A DNA stretch of 64,000 nt from positions 181,384-245,383 of the forward strand of contig JANXSZ010000007.1 in the NCBI GenBank assembly GCA_025356445.1, given 5' to 3'. The DNA is from Betaproteobacteria bacterium (GTDB lineage Bacteria > Pseudomonadota > Gammaproteobacteria > Burkholderiales > Burkholderiaceae_C). A program made the translations under genes and the position numbers. Below, piece by piece: positions 1 to 9,912 of this stretch (within the stretch, counting starts at the first letter, position 1; each line of letters begins with the position of its first letter). A model generated the notes under the pieces. The model ran no database searches. It was given only the letters and a program-made list of their open reading frames with translations, and was not told where the DNA came from.

Positions 1-943
1 CGTCGATATGCAGGGAGATATTGCGCAGCTTCTCGATAGCTTCAGTGAGGCGCGGCCATTCTTCATCGGTCAATTTACCTGTGCGCAAGTGACCTTGGTC
101 AATACGGCCAATCGAACCCACAATACGAACTGCGAGCTGTGAAGCGCCCATTTCCATCGAGAAAATAGCGACTGGCAGGCCCTCATTCAAAGCGACATGC
201 TCAGCAATATTCACTGCAAACGCTGTTTTACCCATACTGGGGCGGGCTGCCAGCACCACCATGTCACCGGCCTGGAAGCCTGAAGTCATGCGATCAAGAT
301 CGTAAAAACCAGTGGGTACGCCCGTGATGTCATTGGGGTTGTTGGCCATCTCCTCCACACGGTCAAGCAACTGCACCACCAGGGTGTCCATCCCCTGAAA
401 GCCTTGCTTCATCCGCGAGCCTTCTTCACCGATATTGAAGATTTTTTGCTCGGCCTCATCCAAAATTTTGGCAACAGGCTTGCCTTGCGGATTGAAGGCA
501 CTGGTGCTGATCTCGTCGCTCGCACTCACCAGCTTACGCAGGATGGCACGCTCGCGCACGATCTCGGCATAACGACGGATATTGGCAGCGCTAGGTACGT
601 ACTGCGCCAGCGAATTCAGGTAGCCAAGCCCACCAATCTCATCGGCCTTGCCCTGATTTTGCAGATGTTCGTTAACGGTAATCACGTCGGCAGGCTTGTT
701 GGCCTCCACCAAGGCAGCCACAGCAGCAAAGACCAAACGGTGCTCGTAACGGTAAAAATCGTCATGCTTGAGCAAATCCCCAACCCGCTCCCAAGCCGTG
801 TTGTCGAGCAGCAAACCGCCCAGCACACTGGATTCAGCCTCAATCGAGTGGGGTGGAATGCGCAGCTGCGCGATTTGGCGGTCGGCACTGGAGGCGGTGT
901 ACGGTGTATCGCCTGCGTCCAGCGTGGAAAGGTCATCGGTCAT
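1..943 (-). CDS. dnaB: Replicative DNA helicase DnaB, N-terminal part (cut by window edge)
   Basis: This is the hexameric helicase that unwinds DNA at the replication fork. Reading leftward from the ATG at 943, the first ~314 residues are visible. They contain the N-terminal primase-interaction domain (start MTDDLSTLDAG, then an IPPHSIEAESSVLGGLL segment typical of DnaB) and the beginning of the RecA-like ATPase domain, with a Walker A of the form ARPSMGKTA near residue 238. The C-terminus lies beyond base 1. It follows rplI on the same strand, the usual order in beta- and gammaproteobacteria, but a strong terminator separates them. A shorter ATG at 936 is in another frame and is not used. 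Confidence 0.95.
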   Translation of the reverse strand, partial: MTDDLSTLDAGDTPYTASSADRQIAQLRIPPHSIEAESSVLGGLLLDNTAWERVGDLLKHDDFYRYEHRLVFAAVAALVEANKPADVITVNEHLQNQGKADEIGGLGYLNSLAQYVPSAANIRRYAEIVRERAILRKLVSASDEISTSAFNPQGKPVAKILDEAEQKIFNIGEEGSRMKQGFQGMDTLVVQLLDRVEEMANNPNDITGVPTGFYDLDRMTSGFQAGDMVVLAARPSMGKTAFAVNIAEHVALNEGLPVAIFSMEMGASQLAVRIVGSIGRIDQGHLRTGKLTDEEWPRLTEAIEKLRNISLHID

Positions 944-1019
944 GGTGGGTTCCTTGAGAACTTGATGCTAAGGCACCAGCCAAAGTGCGACAAAACGGCA
1001 TCGTCATCGTGTCAAAAAC

Positions 1020-1053
1020 AAAAGCCGCCAAGGCTTGCACCCAGGCGGCTTTT
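1020..1053 (-). terminator. Rho-independent terminator between rplI and dnaB
   Basis: Two 10-base arms (1020-1029 and 1044-1053) pair perfectly around a 14-base loop. On the minus strand the stem is followed by a T-rich run. It should end the ribosomal protein transcript before dnaB. Confidence 0.85.
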
Positions 1054-1069
1054 GCAGGGCAGAAATCGC

Positions 1070-1522
1070 TTACGCGGTTTCGCCGAGCACGGTCACAGTG
1101 ATTTCGCAAACCACGTCGGTGTGCAAAGCCACGCTCACGGTGCTCTCACCAGTGACCTTGATAGGGCCATTGGGCATGCGCACTTGGGCTTTAGCGACTT
1201 TGTAGCCTTGCTTGTTCAGCTCGTCTGCAATGTCTGCGTTGGTGACGGAACCGAACAAACGGCCATCGACACCGGCTTTTTGCGTCACTTTGATGACGCT
1301 ACCAGAAAGCTTGGTGCCTTCGGCTTGGGCTGCAGCCAACTTGGCAGCAGCTTCTTTTTCCAACTCAACACGGCGAGCAGCAAACTCAGCCTTGTTGGCT
1401 TCGGTCGCACGGCGAGCGAGGCGGGTGGGGATCAAAAAGTTACGGGCGAAACCATCTTTCACCTTGACGATATCGCCGAGGCTGCCGAGGTTGGCGACTT
1501 TGTCGAGCAGAATAATTTGCAT
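1070..1522 (-). CDS. rplI: 50S ribosomal protein L9
   Basis: L9 binds domain V of 23S rRNA at the base of the L1 stalk. The 150-residue protein has the standard length. It starts [17 protein letters not shown], the diagnostic L9 N-terminal fold with the conserved G-x-L-G-x-x-V-x-V-K-x-G-F/Y-x-R-N-F/Y stretch ([14 protein letters not shown]). A charged connecting helix rich in Ala, Glu and Lys (about residues 45-75) leads to the C-terminal domain. It is the last gene of rpsF-priB-rpsR-rplI, 13 bases after rpsR, and is followed by a terminator. Confidence 0.97.
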   Translation of the reverse strand: MQIILLDKVANLGSLGDIVKVKDGFARNFLIPTRLARRATEANKAEFAARRVELEKEAAAKLAAAQAEGTKLSGSVIKVTQKAGVDGRLFGSVTNADIADELNKQGYKVAKAQVRMPNGPIKVTGESTVSVALHTDVVCEITVTVLGETA

Positions 1523-1535
1523 GGTCGTCTCTACC

Positions 1536-1817
1536 TTAGATCTTGTGCTGGTCGCTGTAAGGCAACATGGCCAGGAAGCGTGAACGCTTGATGGCGGTAT
1601 TGAGTTGGCGCTGGAAAATCGCGCGCGTGCCGGTCAGGCGTGCGGGGATGATCTTGCCGTTTTCGCCGATAAAGTCACGCAAGGTGTCGATGTCTTTGTA
1701 GTCAATCTCAACCACACCAGTGACGGTGAAGCGGCAAAAGCGCTTGCGCTTGAACAGCAGCGATTGGGTATTGCGCTTGGGGCGCTTGTCTTTATTAAAC
1801 TTCTTGAACGTTGCCAT
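1536..1817 (-). CDS. rpsR: 30S ribosomal protein S18
   Basis: S18 pairs with S6 on the platform of the 30S subunit. The protein has 93 residues; the core contains [18 protein letters not shown] and ends with a conserved basic block that includes the LTGTRA and [15 protein letters not shown] motifs. The short basic N-terminal extension ([16 protein letters not shown]) is typical of betaproteobacteria. It lies between priB and rplI in the conserved operon, consistent with co-translation of S6 and S18. Confidence 0.97.
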   Translation of the reverse strand: MATFKKFNKDKRPKRNTQSLLFKRKRFCRFTVTGVVEIDYKDIDTLRDFIGENGKIIPARLTGTRAIFQRQLNTAIKRSRFLAMLPYSDQHKI

Positions 1818-1875
1818 GATGGGCTTTCTTATTCAGTGAAGGACAGTGTCACGGGGACGCTCTGGCCTTCGGAAA

Positions 1876-2259
1876 TCATTGAAGGGGAACTTCTTCTTGA
1901 AAAGCTTGAATGTGGAACACGAGCTGCTTACTGGGCTGAGGTTTAGACCTGAACGCCGCCATAAAACCGGTGAATCGCCAAGTGCTGCCTACTGTTTGTT
2001 TAACCAATCGCTCTGCCAGACTGCCTAGTGCAATGGCTTTCACCACCACATTGATTTGCCTGCTTTGCCCGGCTTCAAGAACTTCTGACTCGTGAGCGAG
2101 TTCAATGTCCAAGGCTGGCATGCCAGCAGGGGTGTAGCGCAAGGCTTTAAGGGCTTCTATCTGAGCAGTAAGAACAAAAATGTTCGTGGCAGGGTTAGCA
2201 GCAGGAAGGCTTGTGGCTGGATGAGCAGCCTGATCGCCGGTTTGCGTGTTACTCAACAA
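1876..2259 (-). CDS. priB: Primosomal replication protein N (PriB)
   Basis: PriB is a small single-stranded-DNA-binding OB-fold protein that helps PriA restart stalled forks. The OB-fold core begins at about residue 27 (IFVLTAQIEALKALRYTPAG) and contains the PALDIELAHES segment seen in the family. The 127-residue frame is longer than many PriB proteins because of a ~25-residue Ala/Pro/Thr-rich N-terminus. No internal ATG precedes the core, so the ATG at 2259, four bases after rpsF, is the only normal start. Position between rpsF and rpsR is the standard one. Confidence 0.9.
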   Translation of the reverse strand: MLSNTQTGDQAAHPATSLPAANPATNIFVLTAQIEALKALRYTPAGMPALDIELAHESEVLEAGQSRQINVVVKAIALGSLAERLVKQTVGSTWRFTGFMAAFRSKPQPSKQLVFHIQAFQEEVPLQ

Positions 2260-2263
2260 TCAA

Positions 2264-2629
2264 TCAGTTCGTGAATTCAGCTTGCTGGGTTTTACGGGCT
2301 TCTTCGCGCTCGACGGTTTTCATCATCGACGAAGGGCCGGTATCAGCCTTGGACTTTTGCACAGTCATGTGGCGCAGCACAGCGTCGTTGAACTTGAAGG
2401 CATGCTCCAGTTCAGCCATCACAGCCTGATCCGCTTCAATGTTGACGCACAGGTAGTGAGCCTTGGCCAGCTTATTGATAAGGTAAGCCAATTGGCGGCG
2501 ACCCCAGTCTTCCACGCGGTGGATTTTTCCGCCGCCAGTGGTGATGAGGGTCTTGTAACGCTCTAGCATGGCTGGAACTTGCTCGCTTTGATCCGGGTGG
2601 ATCAGCAAGATGATTTCATAATGACGCAT
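2264..2629 (-). CDS. rpsF: 30S ribosomal protein S6
   Basis: S6 binds the central domain of 16S rRNA together with S18. The 121-residue protein starts [21 protein letters not shown] and has the signature W-G-R-R-x-L-A-Y x-I-N/K-K ([19 protein letters not shown]). The C-terminal tail is charged and unstructured, as usual. It is first in the operon, with an AAGGAG ribosome binding site just upstream and a candidate autoregulatory leader at 2677-2706. Confidence 0.97.
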   Translation of the reverse strand: MRHYEIILLIHPDQSEQVPAMLERYKTLITTGGGKIHRVEDWGRRQLAYLINKLAKAHYLCVNIEADQAVMAELEHAFKFNDAVLRHMTVQKSKADTGPSSMMKTVEREEARKTQQAEFTN

Positions 2630-2676
2630 GTATTCTCCTTAAGGAAAAGCCCGTTGTTTTCTCAACCGAGCGGTAA

Positions 2677-2706
2677 GTCGCCCGCTGCGTCTAATAGCGG
2701 TACGAC
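2677..2706 (-). promoter_or_regulatory. Candidate S6:S18 leader hairpin in the rpsF 5' UTR
   Basis: On the minus strand the leader folds as a two-part stem: GTCG with CGAC, and CCGC with GCGG, around an 11-base loop, with a two-base bulge on one side. The S6:S18 leader motif known from many bacteria has CCG bases next to a bulged stem upstream of rpsF, and this hairpin resembles it. The assignment is by eye only. Confidence 0.4.
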
Positions 2707-2721
2707 AAGGCAAAGCCTAAG

Positions 2722-2727
2722 ATTATA
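2722..2727 (-). promoter_or_regulatory. Probable -10 element of the rpsF operon promoter
   Basis: A perfect TATAAT on the minus strand lies about 90 bases upstream of rpsF and just overlaps the stop region of the convergently placed symporter gene's 3' end. The -35 is weak (GGTCAC at 17-base spacing), so the promoter call is tentative. Confidence 0.45.
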
Positions 2728-4789
2728 TGCTGGATTCGGTAGGCGTGACCAAGCTGACCAACCATGTGACAGCAAAGCCCAGGGGCACACCAAACACACC
2801 GGCAGATACCGCCTGAATACCACACCACATACCGCCGCCCTGGCCCAGGCCCAGCCAGCCCCGAAAGGCGGGCGTGTTGACCACCATGTAATAGGCAGTA
2901 ATGCCCAACCCGGCCAGCATGCCTACCGTCGCCCCTGCCCCAGTGGTACGCCGAGAGAAAATACCCATCACCATGGCAGGTACAAAGGCGGCACCCGCCA
3001 GCGAAAACGACGCGGCCACCAAAAACAAAATCTCACCTGGTTTTTGCGCTGCCACATAGGCCGCCGCCAAAGCAACCACAAGCAGTACAAATTTGGACAA
3101 AATCACCAACCTTGTCGCATTGCCATGGCGCTCAGATTCTTTCAGGTAAATATCATGTGCCAGAGTGTTCCCAATGGTCAGCAATAAACCATCAGCGGTA
3201 GAAAGTGCCGCCGCCAACCCACCGGCAGCCACCAACCCGGACACCACATATGGCAAGCCGCCCAGCTCGGGCGTTGCCAGCATGACAATGTCAGCCCCCA
3301 GGCGCAGCTCGGCAAACTGCAAAATACCATCGTGGTTAACGTCTTGCACCGACAGCAAACTGGGGTCTAACTTGGCCCACTGGGCGATCCAGGTGGGCAG
3401 GGCATCAAAAGGCTGCCCGACCAAATCCATCATCACCTCGTACTTCACCAGAATGGCCAGGGCTGGTGCACTGACATACAACAACACAATGAACAACAGC
3501 GACCACGCCACTGAAGAACGCGTTTCAGCCACATTGGGTGTGGTGTAAAAACGGGTCAACAGATGAGGCAAGCCCATCGTGCCCACCATAAGGCAAAACA
3601 TCAGCGCCAAAAAGTTACGCCGACTCAACTCAAATACCTGTTGCTCAGCAGGTGTGCCATCCGGATCGCCTGCGAACACCTGGGCGACAGGCGGGATACC
3701 TCCCAATGGCTTGGCACGCTCCAGATTGTCTTGGCGCTGGCGTGTCCATTTTTCGCGTGCTGAAGCAGCGTCTTTGGGTACATTGGCCAACTCACGGGTG
3801 GCGGCAAACATCGCTGAGGCATCGGCGCCATTGGCACGCAGCAGTTTCAGTTTCGCCAGTGCCAACATGCGATCCGTGGCCAAAGCAGCCTCCACATTGG
3901 CCAGTTTAGATTCGAGTTGCTGGGCCGTTCGCACATAGGACTCCACCACCGCACGCTCAGCGGGGTCGGCCAGCAGTTGTGCTTCGCGTTGGGTTATTTT
4001 TTCAATCTGCGCCCCGTAAACCAAGGGTGCCAGCGGGTTGCCCAATTGCTTATAGGCTATCCACGATACAGGCACCAGAAATGCCAGCACCAAAATAATG
4101 TACTGCGCCACCTGCGTCCAGGTCACGGCTCGCATGCCTCCCAAGAACGAGCACACCAGTACGCCGCTCAACCCCAGCAAGATACCGATTTCAAACCGCA
4201 CGCCCGTCAAGCGCGAGGTAATCAGCCCCACGCCGTAAATTTGTGCCACGACGTAGATGAACGAGCACAACACCGTGGCCATCGCGGCAATGCGGCGCGG
4301 CCAGGGGCTGGCGTAGCGCCAAGCAAAAAAATCAGGCACTGTGTACAGCTTCAAACCGCGCAAATAGGGTGCCACCAACAGACCAACGAGGCAGAACCCG
4401 CCCGTCCAGCCCAGCACGTAGGCCAGCCCGCCCACCTGGGTGGGTGAACCGGCAAAGCCCTGTAAATAGAGGCCCCCGGCCAAGCTTATGAACGACGCGG
4501 CACTCATCCAGTCTGCCGCTGTGGCCATGCCGTTATAAATGGCAGGCACTCGACGACCGGCCAGGTAATACTCGTCCACATCGGTGGTGCGGCAGTACAA
4601 ACCGATGGCGGTGTACAGCGCAATCGACGCAAACAAAAACACACCACCCACCCATTGCCGCGACAAGCCGACCTTCTCAGCCACGGCCATCACCAGTAAA
4701 AAAGCCAGCAGACAGGCCACATAAATCCCCAGGATTTTGTGTAACCGCCGCTTGAAGGCCGGATAGGTTTCGCCTTCCCTCAGGATCAT
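2723..4789 (-). CDS. Sodium:solute symporter (SSS family, large subunit of a DUF4212-linked pair)
   Basis: This is a 688-residue inner-membrane transporter with about 13 predicted membrane segments. The SSS signature region is near the N-terminus (DEYYLAGRRVPAIYNGMATA and ADWMSAASFISLAGGLY). A long hydrophilic insertion rich in Ala, Glu and Lys (about residues 255-350) interrupts the membrane core. Such an insertion, and the small partner encoded upstream, mark the subfamily that is always paired with a DUF4212 protein, often linked to acetate or other short-chain acids. The substrate cannot be read from the sequence. Its ATG overlaps the stop of the partner gene by four bases, so the two are co-translated. 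Confidence 0.88.
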   Translation of the reverse strand: MILREGETYPAFKRRLHKILGIYVACLLAFLLVMAVAEKVGLSRQWVGGVFLFASIALYTAIGLYCRTTDVDEYYLAGRRVPAIYNGMATAADWMSAASFISLAGGLYLQGFAGSPTQVGGLAYVLGWTGGFCLVGLLVAPYLRGLKLYTVPDFFAWRYASPWPRRIAAMATVLCSFIYVVAQIYGVGLITSRLTGVRFEIGILLGLSGVLVCSFLGGMRAVTWTQVAQYIILVLAFLVPVSWIAYKQLGNPLAPLVYGAQIEKITQREAQLLADPAERAVVESYVRTAQQLESKLANVEAALATDRMLALAKLKLLRANGADASAMFAATRELANVPKDAASAREKWTRQRQDNLERAKPLGGIPPVAQVFAGDPDGTPAEQQVFELSRRNFLALMFCLMVGTMGLPHLLTRFYTTPNVAETRSSVAWSLLFIVLLYVSAPALAILVKYEVMMDLVGQPFDALPTWIAQWAKLDPSLLSVQDVNHDGILQFAELRLGADIVMLATPELGGLPYVVSGLVAAGGLAAALSTADGLLLTIGNTLAHDIYLKESERHGNATRLVILSKFVLLVVALAAAYVAAQKPGEILFLVAASFSLAGAAFVPAMVMGIFSRRTTGAGATVGMLAGLGITAYYMVVNTPAFRGWLGLGQGGGMWCGIQAVSAGVFGVPLGFAVTWLVSLVTPTESSI

Positions 4790-5112
4790 GGCTGTGCCTT
4801 CGCTTTTTCAGCGCTGTGCTCGGCCCGGTCAACTCGGTTATCGGCCCTGTTAGCGGCCCAAGCGTACACAAACACGATCAGCACAAAAACAACCAAAAGT
4901 CCCTGCGAGGCCAACCAAAAACTGACGGGCCATGTCCCCAGGCGCATCTGCAAGTCTCGCGCAAAAAACATCAGCCCAAACGAGGCGAAAGCCCAAACCA
5001 GCAACAGCACCGTACGCAGCCAACCCAAAGAGTCTGCTGCGCCCGCCACACGCAATGAAGCCTTCGACGGCTCCTTGAAAAAGGCTTCAGTGCGCTCTGG
5101 TTGGGCTGACAT
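4786..5112 (-). CDS. DUF4212 small subunit of the sodium:solute symporter
   Basis: The 108-residue protein has two membrane segments (about residues 30-50 and 62-85), the FFARDLQMRLGTWPVSFWLASQG stretch between them being typical of DUF4212. The tail is charged. It is translationally coupled through ATGA to the large symporter subunit downstream and probably forms a complex with it. A 17-bp palindrome (GCTA-N9-TAGC) lies immediately upstream of its start, where the promoter or leader would be. Confidence 0.88.
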   Translation of the reverse strand: MSAQPERTEAFFKEPSKASLRVAGAADSLGWLRTVLLLVWAFASFGLMFFARDLQMRLGTWPVSFWLASQGLLVVFVLIVFVYAWAANRADNRVDRAEHSAEKAKAQP

Positions 5113-5113
5113 A

Positions 5114-5130
5114 GCTATAAAAATTATAGC
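5114..5130. repeat. 17-bp palindrome GCTA-N9-TAGC, copy 1 (intergenic)
   Basis: GCTATAAAAATTATAGC has perfect 7-base arms around three A residues. It sits just upstream of the DUF4212 gene start and is the only one of the twelve copies outside a gene. Confidence 0.7.
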
Positions 5131-5143
5131 ATTACATCACTGT

Positions 5144-7555
5144 TTACGACGCTCTGGCGGCAGCCAGCAGCTTCCAGGTTTCAATCACCGAATCTGGATT
5201 GAGCGAAATGGATGCAATACCTTCATCGGCCAGCCAAGTAGCAAAGTCGGGATGGTCACTGGGGCCTTGGCCACAAATACCCACGTACTTGCCCGCCGCC
5301 TTGCACGCGGAAATGGCCAAGCGCAGCATGGCTTTGACCGCAGGGTCACGCTCATCGAAATCAACGGCCAGCACTTCCAGACCCGAGTCCCGATCAAGAC
5401 CCAGCGTCAACTGCGTCAAATCATTGGAACCGATCGAGAAGCCATCAAAGTATTCCAGAAACTGCGCAGCCAAAATCGCATTGCTCGGCACTTCGCACAT
5501 CATGATGTGGCGCAGACCGTCCTTGCCACGTGGCAGGCCGTGCTGAGCCAGCAGCTTGGTGACTTTCTCAGCCTGCCCCAGGGTACGCACAAACGGCACC
5601 ATGATCTCAACGTTGGTCAGGCCCATGTCGGCGCGTACCCGCTTCAGCGCTGCGCACTCCATGGCGAACGCTTCACCAAACTCTTCACTGATGTAGCGTG
5701 CTGCACCTCGGAAACCCAGCATGGGGTTCTCTTCTTCCGGCTCATAGCGCGAGCCACCAATCAGCTTGCGGTACTCGTTGGATTTGAAATCAGACAAGCG
5801 AACAATTACTGGCTTAGGCCAGAAGGCCGCTGCAATCGTGGCTATACCTTCTGCAACTTTATCGACAAAGAAAGCGCGAGGTGAAGCGTGCCCACGGGCC
5901 ACCGATTCCACCGCTTTCTTCAAATCAGCATCGACATTCGGATAGTCCAAAATCGCTTTCGGATGCACGCCGATGTTGTTGTTGATGATGAATTCCAGCC
6001 GCGCCAGACCCACGCCCTTGTTGGGCAATTGGCAGAAATCAAACGCCAGCTGTGGATTGCCTACGTTCATCATGATCTTCAAGTCCAAATCAGGCATGGT
6101 GCCGCGCTCGACTTGGGTGATTTCGGTTTCCAGCAGACCGTCGTAAATGAAGCCGGTATCGCCTTCGGCGCAGCTCACCGTCACCAGCGTGCCGTCTTTC
6201 AGCGTTTCGGTGGCATCGCCACAGCCCACCACGGCAGGAATACCCAGTTCACGCGCAATGATGGCAGCGTGGCAGGTGCGGCCCCCCCGGTTGGTGACGA
6301 TGGCGCTGGCGCGCTTCATCACCGGCTCCCAGTTCGGGTCGGTCATGTCGGTGACGAGCACATCGCCAGGCTGCACTTGGTCCATCTCGCTGATGTGGTG
6401 CACCAAACGCACGGGGCCAGTACCTACTTTTTGACCGATCGCACGGCCTTCGGCCAGCACATTCGAGCGTCCTTTGAGTTTGTAACGCAGCTCAGCCTTG
6501 TCCCCTTGCTGGCTTTTCACCGTCTCAGGACGCGCTTGCAGGATGTAAATCTGGCCATCGGTGCCATCTTTGCCCCATTCCACATCCATGGGTCGGCCAT
6601 AGTGCTTCTCAATGACCAAGGCATAGCGAGCCAGTTGCTCCACATCGTCATCGGTCAGCGAATAGCGGTTACGCAACTCAGCAGGCACGTCGGTGGTTTT
6701 AACCAGTTTGCCCGTCGCCGCTTTTTCAGCGGGCGTGGAGAACTCCATTTGCAGCAGCTTGCTGCCCAAATTGCGGCGGATGATGGCGCGCTTGCCCGCA
6801 GCCAGCATCGGTTTGTGGACAAAGAACTCGTCCGGGTTCACCGCACCCTGCACCACCGTTTCGCCCAGCCCATAGCTGGACGTGATGAACACCACCTGAT
6901 CGAACCCCGACTCGGTGTCAATCGTGAACAGCACGCCCGCCGCGCCAATGTCCGAGCGCACCATGCGCTGCACGCCAGCGCTCAAGGCCACGTCTGCATG
7001 GGCAAAACCCTTGTGGACGCGGTAGCTGATGGCGCGGTCGTTGTAGAGCGAAGCAAACACTTCTTTCATCTTGTGCAGCACATCCTCAATGCCCACCACG
7101 TTCAAAAAGGTTTCTTGCTGACCCGCGAATGAGGCATCGGGCAAGTCTTCTGCCGTGGCAGAAGAGCGCACTGCAAACGAAGCTTCAGGGTTGCCTGCAC
7201 TCAGCGTGATGAAAGCAGCGCGGATGGCCGCTTCCAGATCAGCGGGGAAAGGCTGCGCTTCCACCATCGCACGAATCTCAGCACCTACGTTAGCCAAGGC
7301 ACGCACGTCCTCGGTGTCCAAGGCGTCCAGGCGGGCGTTGATGCGACCGTTGAGATTCTCATGCTTCAAAAATTCACGGAAACCGTGGGCTGTAGTCGCA
7401 AAGCCAGTAGGCACGCGCACACCCGTGGGCAACTGTGAAATCATCTCGCCCAGGCTGGCATTTTTACCGCCAACCGTGTCTACATCGCTCATGCGAAGCA
7501 GCTCAAAAGGAACGACCAAGGCACCAGGGTCAAAAAGTGTGGATGACATAAACAA
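5144..7555 (-). CDS. ppsA: Phosphoenolpyruvate synthase
   Basis: The enzyme converts pyruvate, ATP and water to phosphoenolpyruvate, AMP and phosphate, the entry step of gluconeogenesis. The 803-residue length matches PpsA. Domains run in order: ATP-grasp-like nucleotide-binding domain ([12 protein letters not shown] near residue 28, [20 protein letters not shown] near 128), the swivelling phosphohistidine domain ([21 protein letters not shown], catalytic His near residue 425) and the C-terminal PEP/pyruvate barrel with the [10 protein letters not shown] motif and a catalytic Cys in GICGQ. It is divergent from ppsR, its known regulator. Confidence 0.97.
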   Translation of the reverse strand: MFMSSTLFDPGALVVPFELLRMSDVDTVGGKNASLGEMISQLPTGVRVPTGFATTAHGFREFLKHENLNGRINARLDALDTEDVRALANVGAEIRAMVEAQPFPADLEAAIRAAFITLSAGNPEASFAVRSSATAEDLPDASFAGQQETFLNVVGIEDVLHKMKEVFASLYNDRAISYRVHKGFAHADVALSAGVQRMVRSDIGAAGVLFTIDTESGFDQVVFITSSYGLGETVVQGAVNPDEFFVHKPMLAAGKRAIIRRNLGSKLLQMEFSTPAEKAATGKLVKTTDVPAELRNRYSLTDDDVEQLARYALVIEKHYGRPMDVEWGKDGTDGQIYILQARPETVKSQQGDKAELRYKLKGRSNVLAEGRAIGQKVGTGPVRLVHHISEMDQVQPGDVLVTDMTDPNWEPVMKRASAIVTNRGGRTCHAAIIARELGIPAVVGCGDATETLKDGTLVTVSCAEGDTGFIYDGLLETEITQVERGTMPDLDLKIMMNVGNPQLAFDFCQLPNKGVGLARLEFIINNNIGVHPKAILDYPNVDADLKKAVESVARGHASPRAFFVDKVAEGIATIAAAFWPKPVIVRLSDFKSNEYRKLIGGSRYEPEEENPMLGFRGAARYISEEFGEAFAMECAALKRVRADMGLTNVEIMVPFVRTLGQAEKVTKLLAQHGLPRGKDGLRHIMMCEVPSNAILAAQFLEYFDGFSIGSNDLTQLTLGLDRDSGLEVLAVDFDERDPAVKAMLRLAISACKAAGKYVGICGQGPSDHPDFATWLADEGIASISLNPDSVIETWKLLAAARAS

Positions 7556-7738
7556 AAGCTCCAGTAGTAAAAAACCGGTGTGCTGCTGACCTCAAACCTA
7601 CAGGCATTGCATGGGCCATGACGGGTGATCAGACAAGCGACCCACGCGCCCTTGCAGAAAAAACCAGGGCAGGCAGGTTGAAATTTGGATAATGCTCAAA
7701 CGCTTTCGCGCAAGCTTTTACTAATTGTAGGTGGCCCC

Positions 7739-8620
7739 ATGCAAAACACAGACTTTCCCGATTCCATCCTGATCGAACCCAGTGACGATGGCAACACCGC
7801 ACGGCGCCGCACCGTGTTCTTTGTTTCCGACAGCACCGGCATCACCGCCGAAACCTTTGGCAACGCCATCCTCGCCCAGTTCGAGATGAAGCCTAAACGC
7901 GTACGCCTGCCTTTCGTCGATACCGTAGACAAAGCCCACCAGGTGGTGCGCCAGATCAATGAAAACGCGACATTGGAAGGCCAAAAGCCCATTGTGTTCA
8001 CCACCATGGTCAACAAAGAAGCCTTTGCGGTAATTCAAGAGGGCTGCAAAGGCATGTTGCTCGACATGTTTGGCACCTTCGTTCACCCGCTGGAAAACGA
8101 GCTGGGCATGACATCCAACCACCGCATTGGCCGCTTCAGCGACGTGAGCAAAAGCCAGGAATACACCGACCGCATCGAAGCCATCAACTACAGCCTGGCC
8201 CACGACGATGGCCAATCCAACCGCGATTTAGTCTCTGCCGATGTGATTTTGGTAGGTGTCAGCCGCAGCGGTAAGACTCCCACCTCCCTCTACCTTGCCA
8301 TGCAGCACGGACTGAAAGCCGCCAACTACCCACTGATCCCCGAAGACTTCGAACGCAAACAGCTTCCCCCTGCGCTTCTTGCCTTGAAAAAGAAAATCTT
8401 TGGCTTGACGATTCAACCTGAGCGCCTGAGCGAAATCCGCTTTGAGCGCAAACCCAACAGCCGCTACGCGTCGATCGAAAACTGCCGCATGGAAGTAGGC
8501 GAAGCCGAATCCATGATGCGCCGCGCAGGCATCCGCTGGCTGTCAACGACCACAAAATCAATTGAGGAGATTGCGACAACGATATTGCAGGAAATCCGAC
8601 CTGAACGTCTGACGTATTGA
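7739..8620 (+). CDS. ppsR: PEP synthase regulatory kinase/pyrophosphorylase (DUF299)
   Basis: This bifunctional enzyme phosphorylates and dephosphorylates PEP synthase at the residue next to its catalytic His, using ADP and pyrophosphate chemistry. The family signature VSDSTGITAETFGNA is near residue 22 and the P-loop GVSRSGKTPTSLYLA is near residue 170. I chose the ATG at 7739 because a TAGGTGG ribosome binding site precedes it; an in-frame TTG at 7685 would add 18 residues without a site. The 293-residue product is a little longer than usual because of its N-terminus. The divergent layout with ppsA supports the role. Confidence 0.94.
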   Translation: MQNTDFPDSILIEPSDDGNTARRRTVFFVSDSTGITAETFGNAILAQFEMKPKRVRLPFVDTVDKAHQVVRQINENATLEGQKPIVFTTMVNKEAFAVIQEGCKGMLLDMFGTFVHPLENELGMTSNHRIGRFSDVSKSQEYTDRIEAINYSLAHDDGQSNRDLVSADVILVGVSRSGKTPTSLYLAMQHGLKAANYPLIPEDFERKQLPPALLALKKKIFGLTIQPERLSEIRFERKPNSRYASIENCRMEVGEAESMMRRAGIRWLSTTTKSIEEIATTILQEIRPERLTY

Positions 8621-8677
8621 CACGATTCTGGCGATGGGTGTTGCGTTGTCCACTGCGGCAAGGTCGCCCTTGCGCCA

Positions 8678-9184
8678 TCAAGGGCCCCGTGTACCGCCCA
8701 GTGCAGGAAACTCATTCTCAGCAACTACCGCGTTGGGTTGTTGCAGCGCAATCAATCGGCGCTGCATGCTTTGAATCTCTATCGTCTGGCCTGCGATGAT
8801 GTCTTCAGCCAGCATGCGTGTCGCCGGGTCACGGCCATACACCAAGACAAGCCGTGCCATATCTACCGCACCTTGATGGTGTGGAACCATCATCGCCAGA
8901 AAATCGACATCCACATTGCCGCTGTAGCCAGGTGCGTGCATGTCGGTCATCATGCGGCCCATGCCTGTGTCCATCTCACGCTGAAACTTCGACTTTATGC
9001 CTAGCGACGTGCACAGCGAGTCAGCCAACGCTGCAGCAAAGCGCTCATATTGAATTAATGCGTCCGTATTGGAGGATCCAAGCTTGGCACGTACCGTCAC
9101 CGTGCCAACAATGGCCACCATGCTTAACGCGATTGCCCACCACATCGACGGGGAAGCGAGTCGGCCCCAACGCCCCGATTTCAT
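8678..9184 (-). CDS. DUF305 periplasmic/membrane-anchored protein
   Basis: The 168-residue protein has an N-terminal membrane anchor or uncleaved signal (about residues 13-31) and a DUF305 domain with its hallmark FLAMMVPHHQGAVDMA, where the two adjacent His and nearby Met residues suggest metal binding. A second conserved part is the ADIIAGQTIEIQSM-like segment. DUF305 proteins often accompany copper-handling genes, but no other copper gene is seen here. The ATG overlaps the stop of the upstream truncated gene by four bases. It is the last gene of the ECF sigma operon. Confidence 0.82.
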   Translation of the reverse strand: MKSGRWGRLASPSMWWAIALSMVAIVGTVTVRAKLGSSNTDALIQYERFAAALADSLCTSLGIKSKFQREMDTGMGRMMTDMHAPGYSGNVDVDFLAMMVPHHQGAVDMARLVLVYGRDPATRMLAEDIIAGQTIEIQSMQRRLIALQQPNAVVAENEFPALGGTRGP

Positions 9185-9912
9185 GCCGTCTGTCCTTTGG
9201 TGCCGACGCGTACATAAACGAGGTTGATACTTTTCTTGTTGCGCAGCTCTCCCGAAGGCAGTGCCAGATTACCCAGCGGAATCTGCACAATGAAGATCGG
9301 CCTCATGGGATCGCTCACATCAAAGGCACTGCAGACCGTCTGGCCGGCATTCGGCGTCCCTGGTAACTCATCCTGTTCATGCGCGACATAAAGCAACGTG
9401 TTCTCAGGATTCGTCCAGAGGCCATGCGACTCGCGACCATGCGTAAAGAAGCTGCCGATCATCTTGCGCTCACCTGCTTTGGCGCTGCGGTCAATGATGG
9501 CGATCTGGCTGGATGCAACGCTGCCTGGACCGCTGTCGTCCACACGCGCCAAGCTGGCGTACACCACGCTGCCTTTGGCGTTGGAAACAAACTCGACGTG
9601 ATTAGGCCGTGCCAGCGCGCCCAGCGAGACTTTATCGAGCAGCTCAAAACCACCGTGCGTTGACCGGCACGACAGGCTGTCTGCCAGCTTGTGGGACAAC
9701 CAGACCTCTCGTCCGTCGGGGGTGGTCTTCATGAAGGGCGTGAAACCAGGTTTGTCCTGCGCACTGATGTCCAGCGTGGTGAGGCGCTGGGGTTGTGAAT
9801 GACCATCGGCACCGGTATTCACGCGGAAAACATTGATCTTGGCCACTTTCTGGCTCGCCACGAAGGCCAGCGTTCCTTCGCGGTTAAACCACGCCTGCGA
9901 TGGGCCGTTCAA
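9181..9912 (-). pseudogene. 5'-truncated beta-propeller (YncE-like) secreted protein
   Basis: The readable 243 residues contain repeated blade-like units (for example AWFNREGTLAFVASQKVAKI, TTPDGREVWLSHKLADS, TNPENTLLYVAHEQDELPG), as in seven-bladed YncE-like propellers. There is no signal peptide and no ATG: the only candidate start is the TTG at 9912. The same frame stays open and coding-like about 20-30 residues further upstream (ending at an in-frame TAA near 10025), so the beginning has been lost rather than mis-called. Blades one or two and the signal peptide are missing compared with full-length relatives, so it is probably non-functional. It lies between the anti-sigma gene and the DUF305 gene and is coupled to the latter by ATGA. 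Confidence 0.6.

Noticed and set aside
404..1591. Long plus-strand open frame across dnaB, rplI and rpsR
   Set aside because: It is antisense to three well-supported genes, crosses their terminator and has no family-like sequence.
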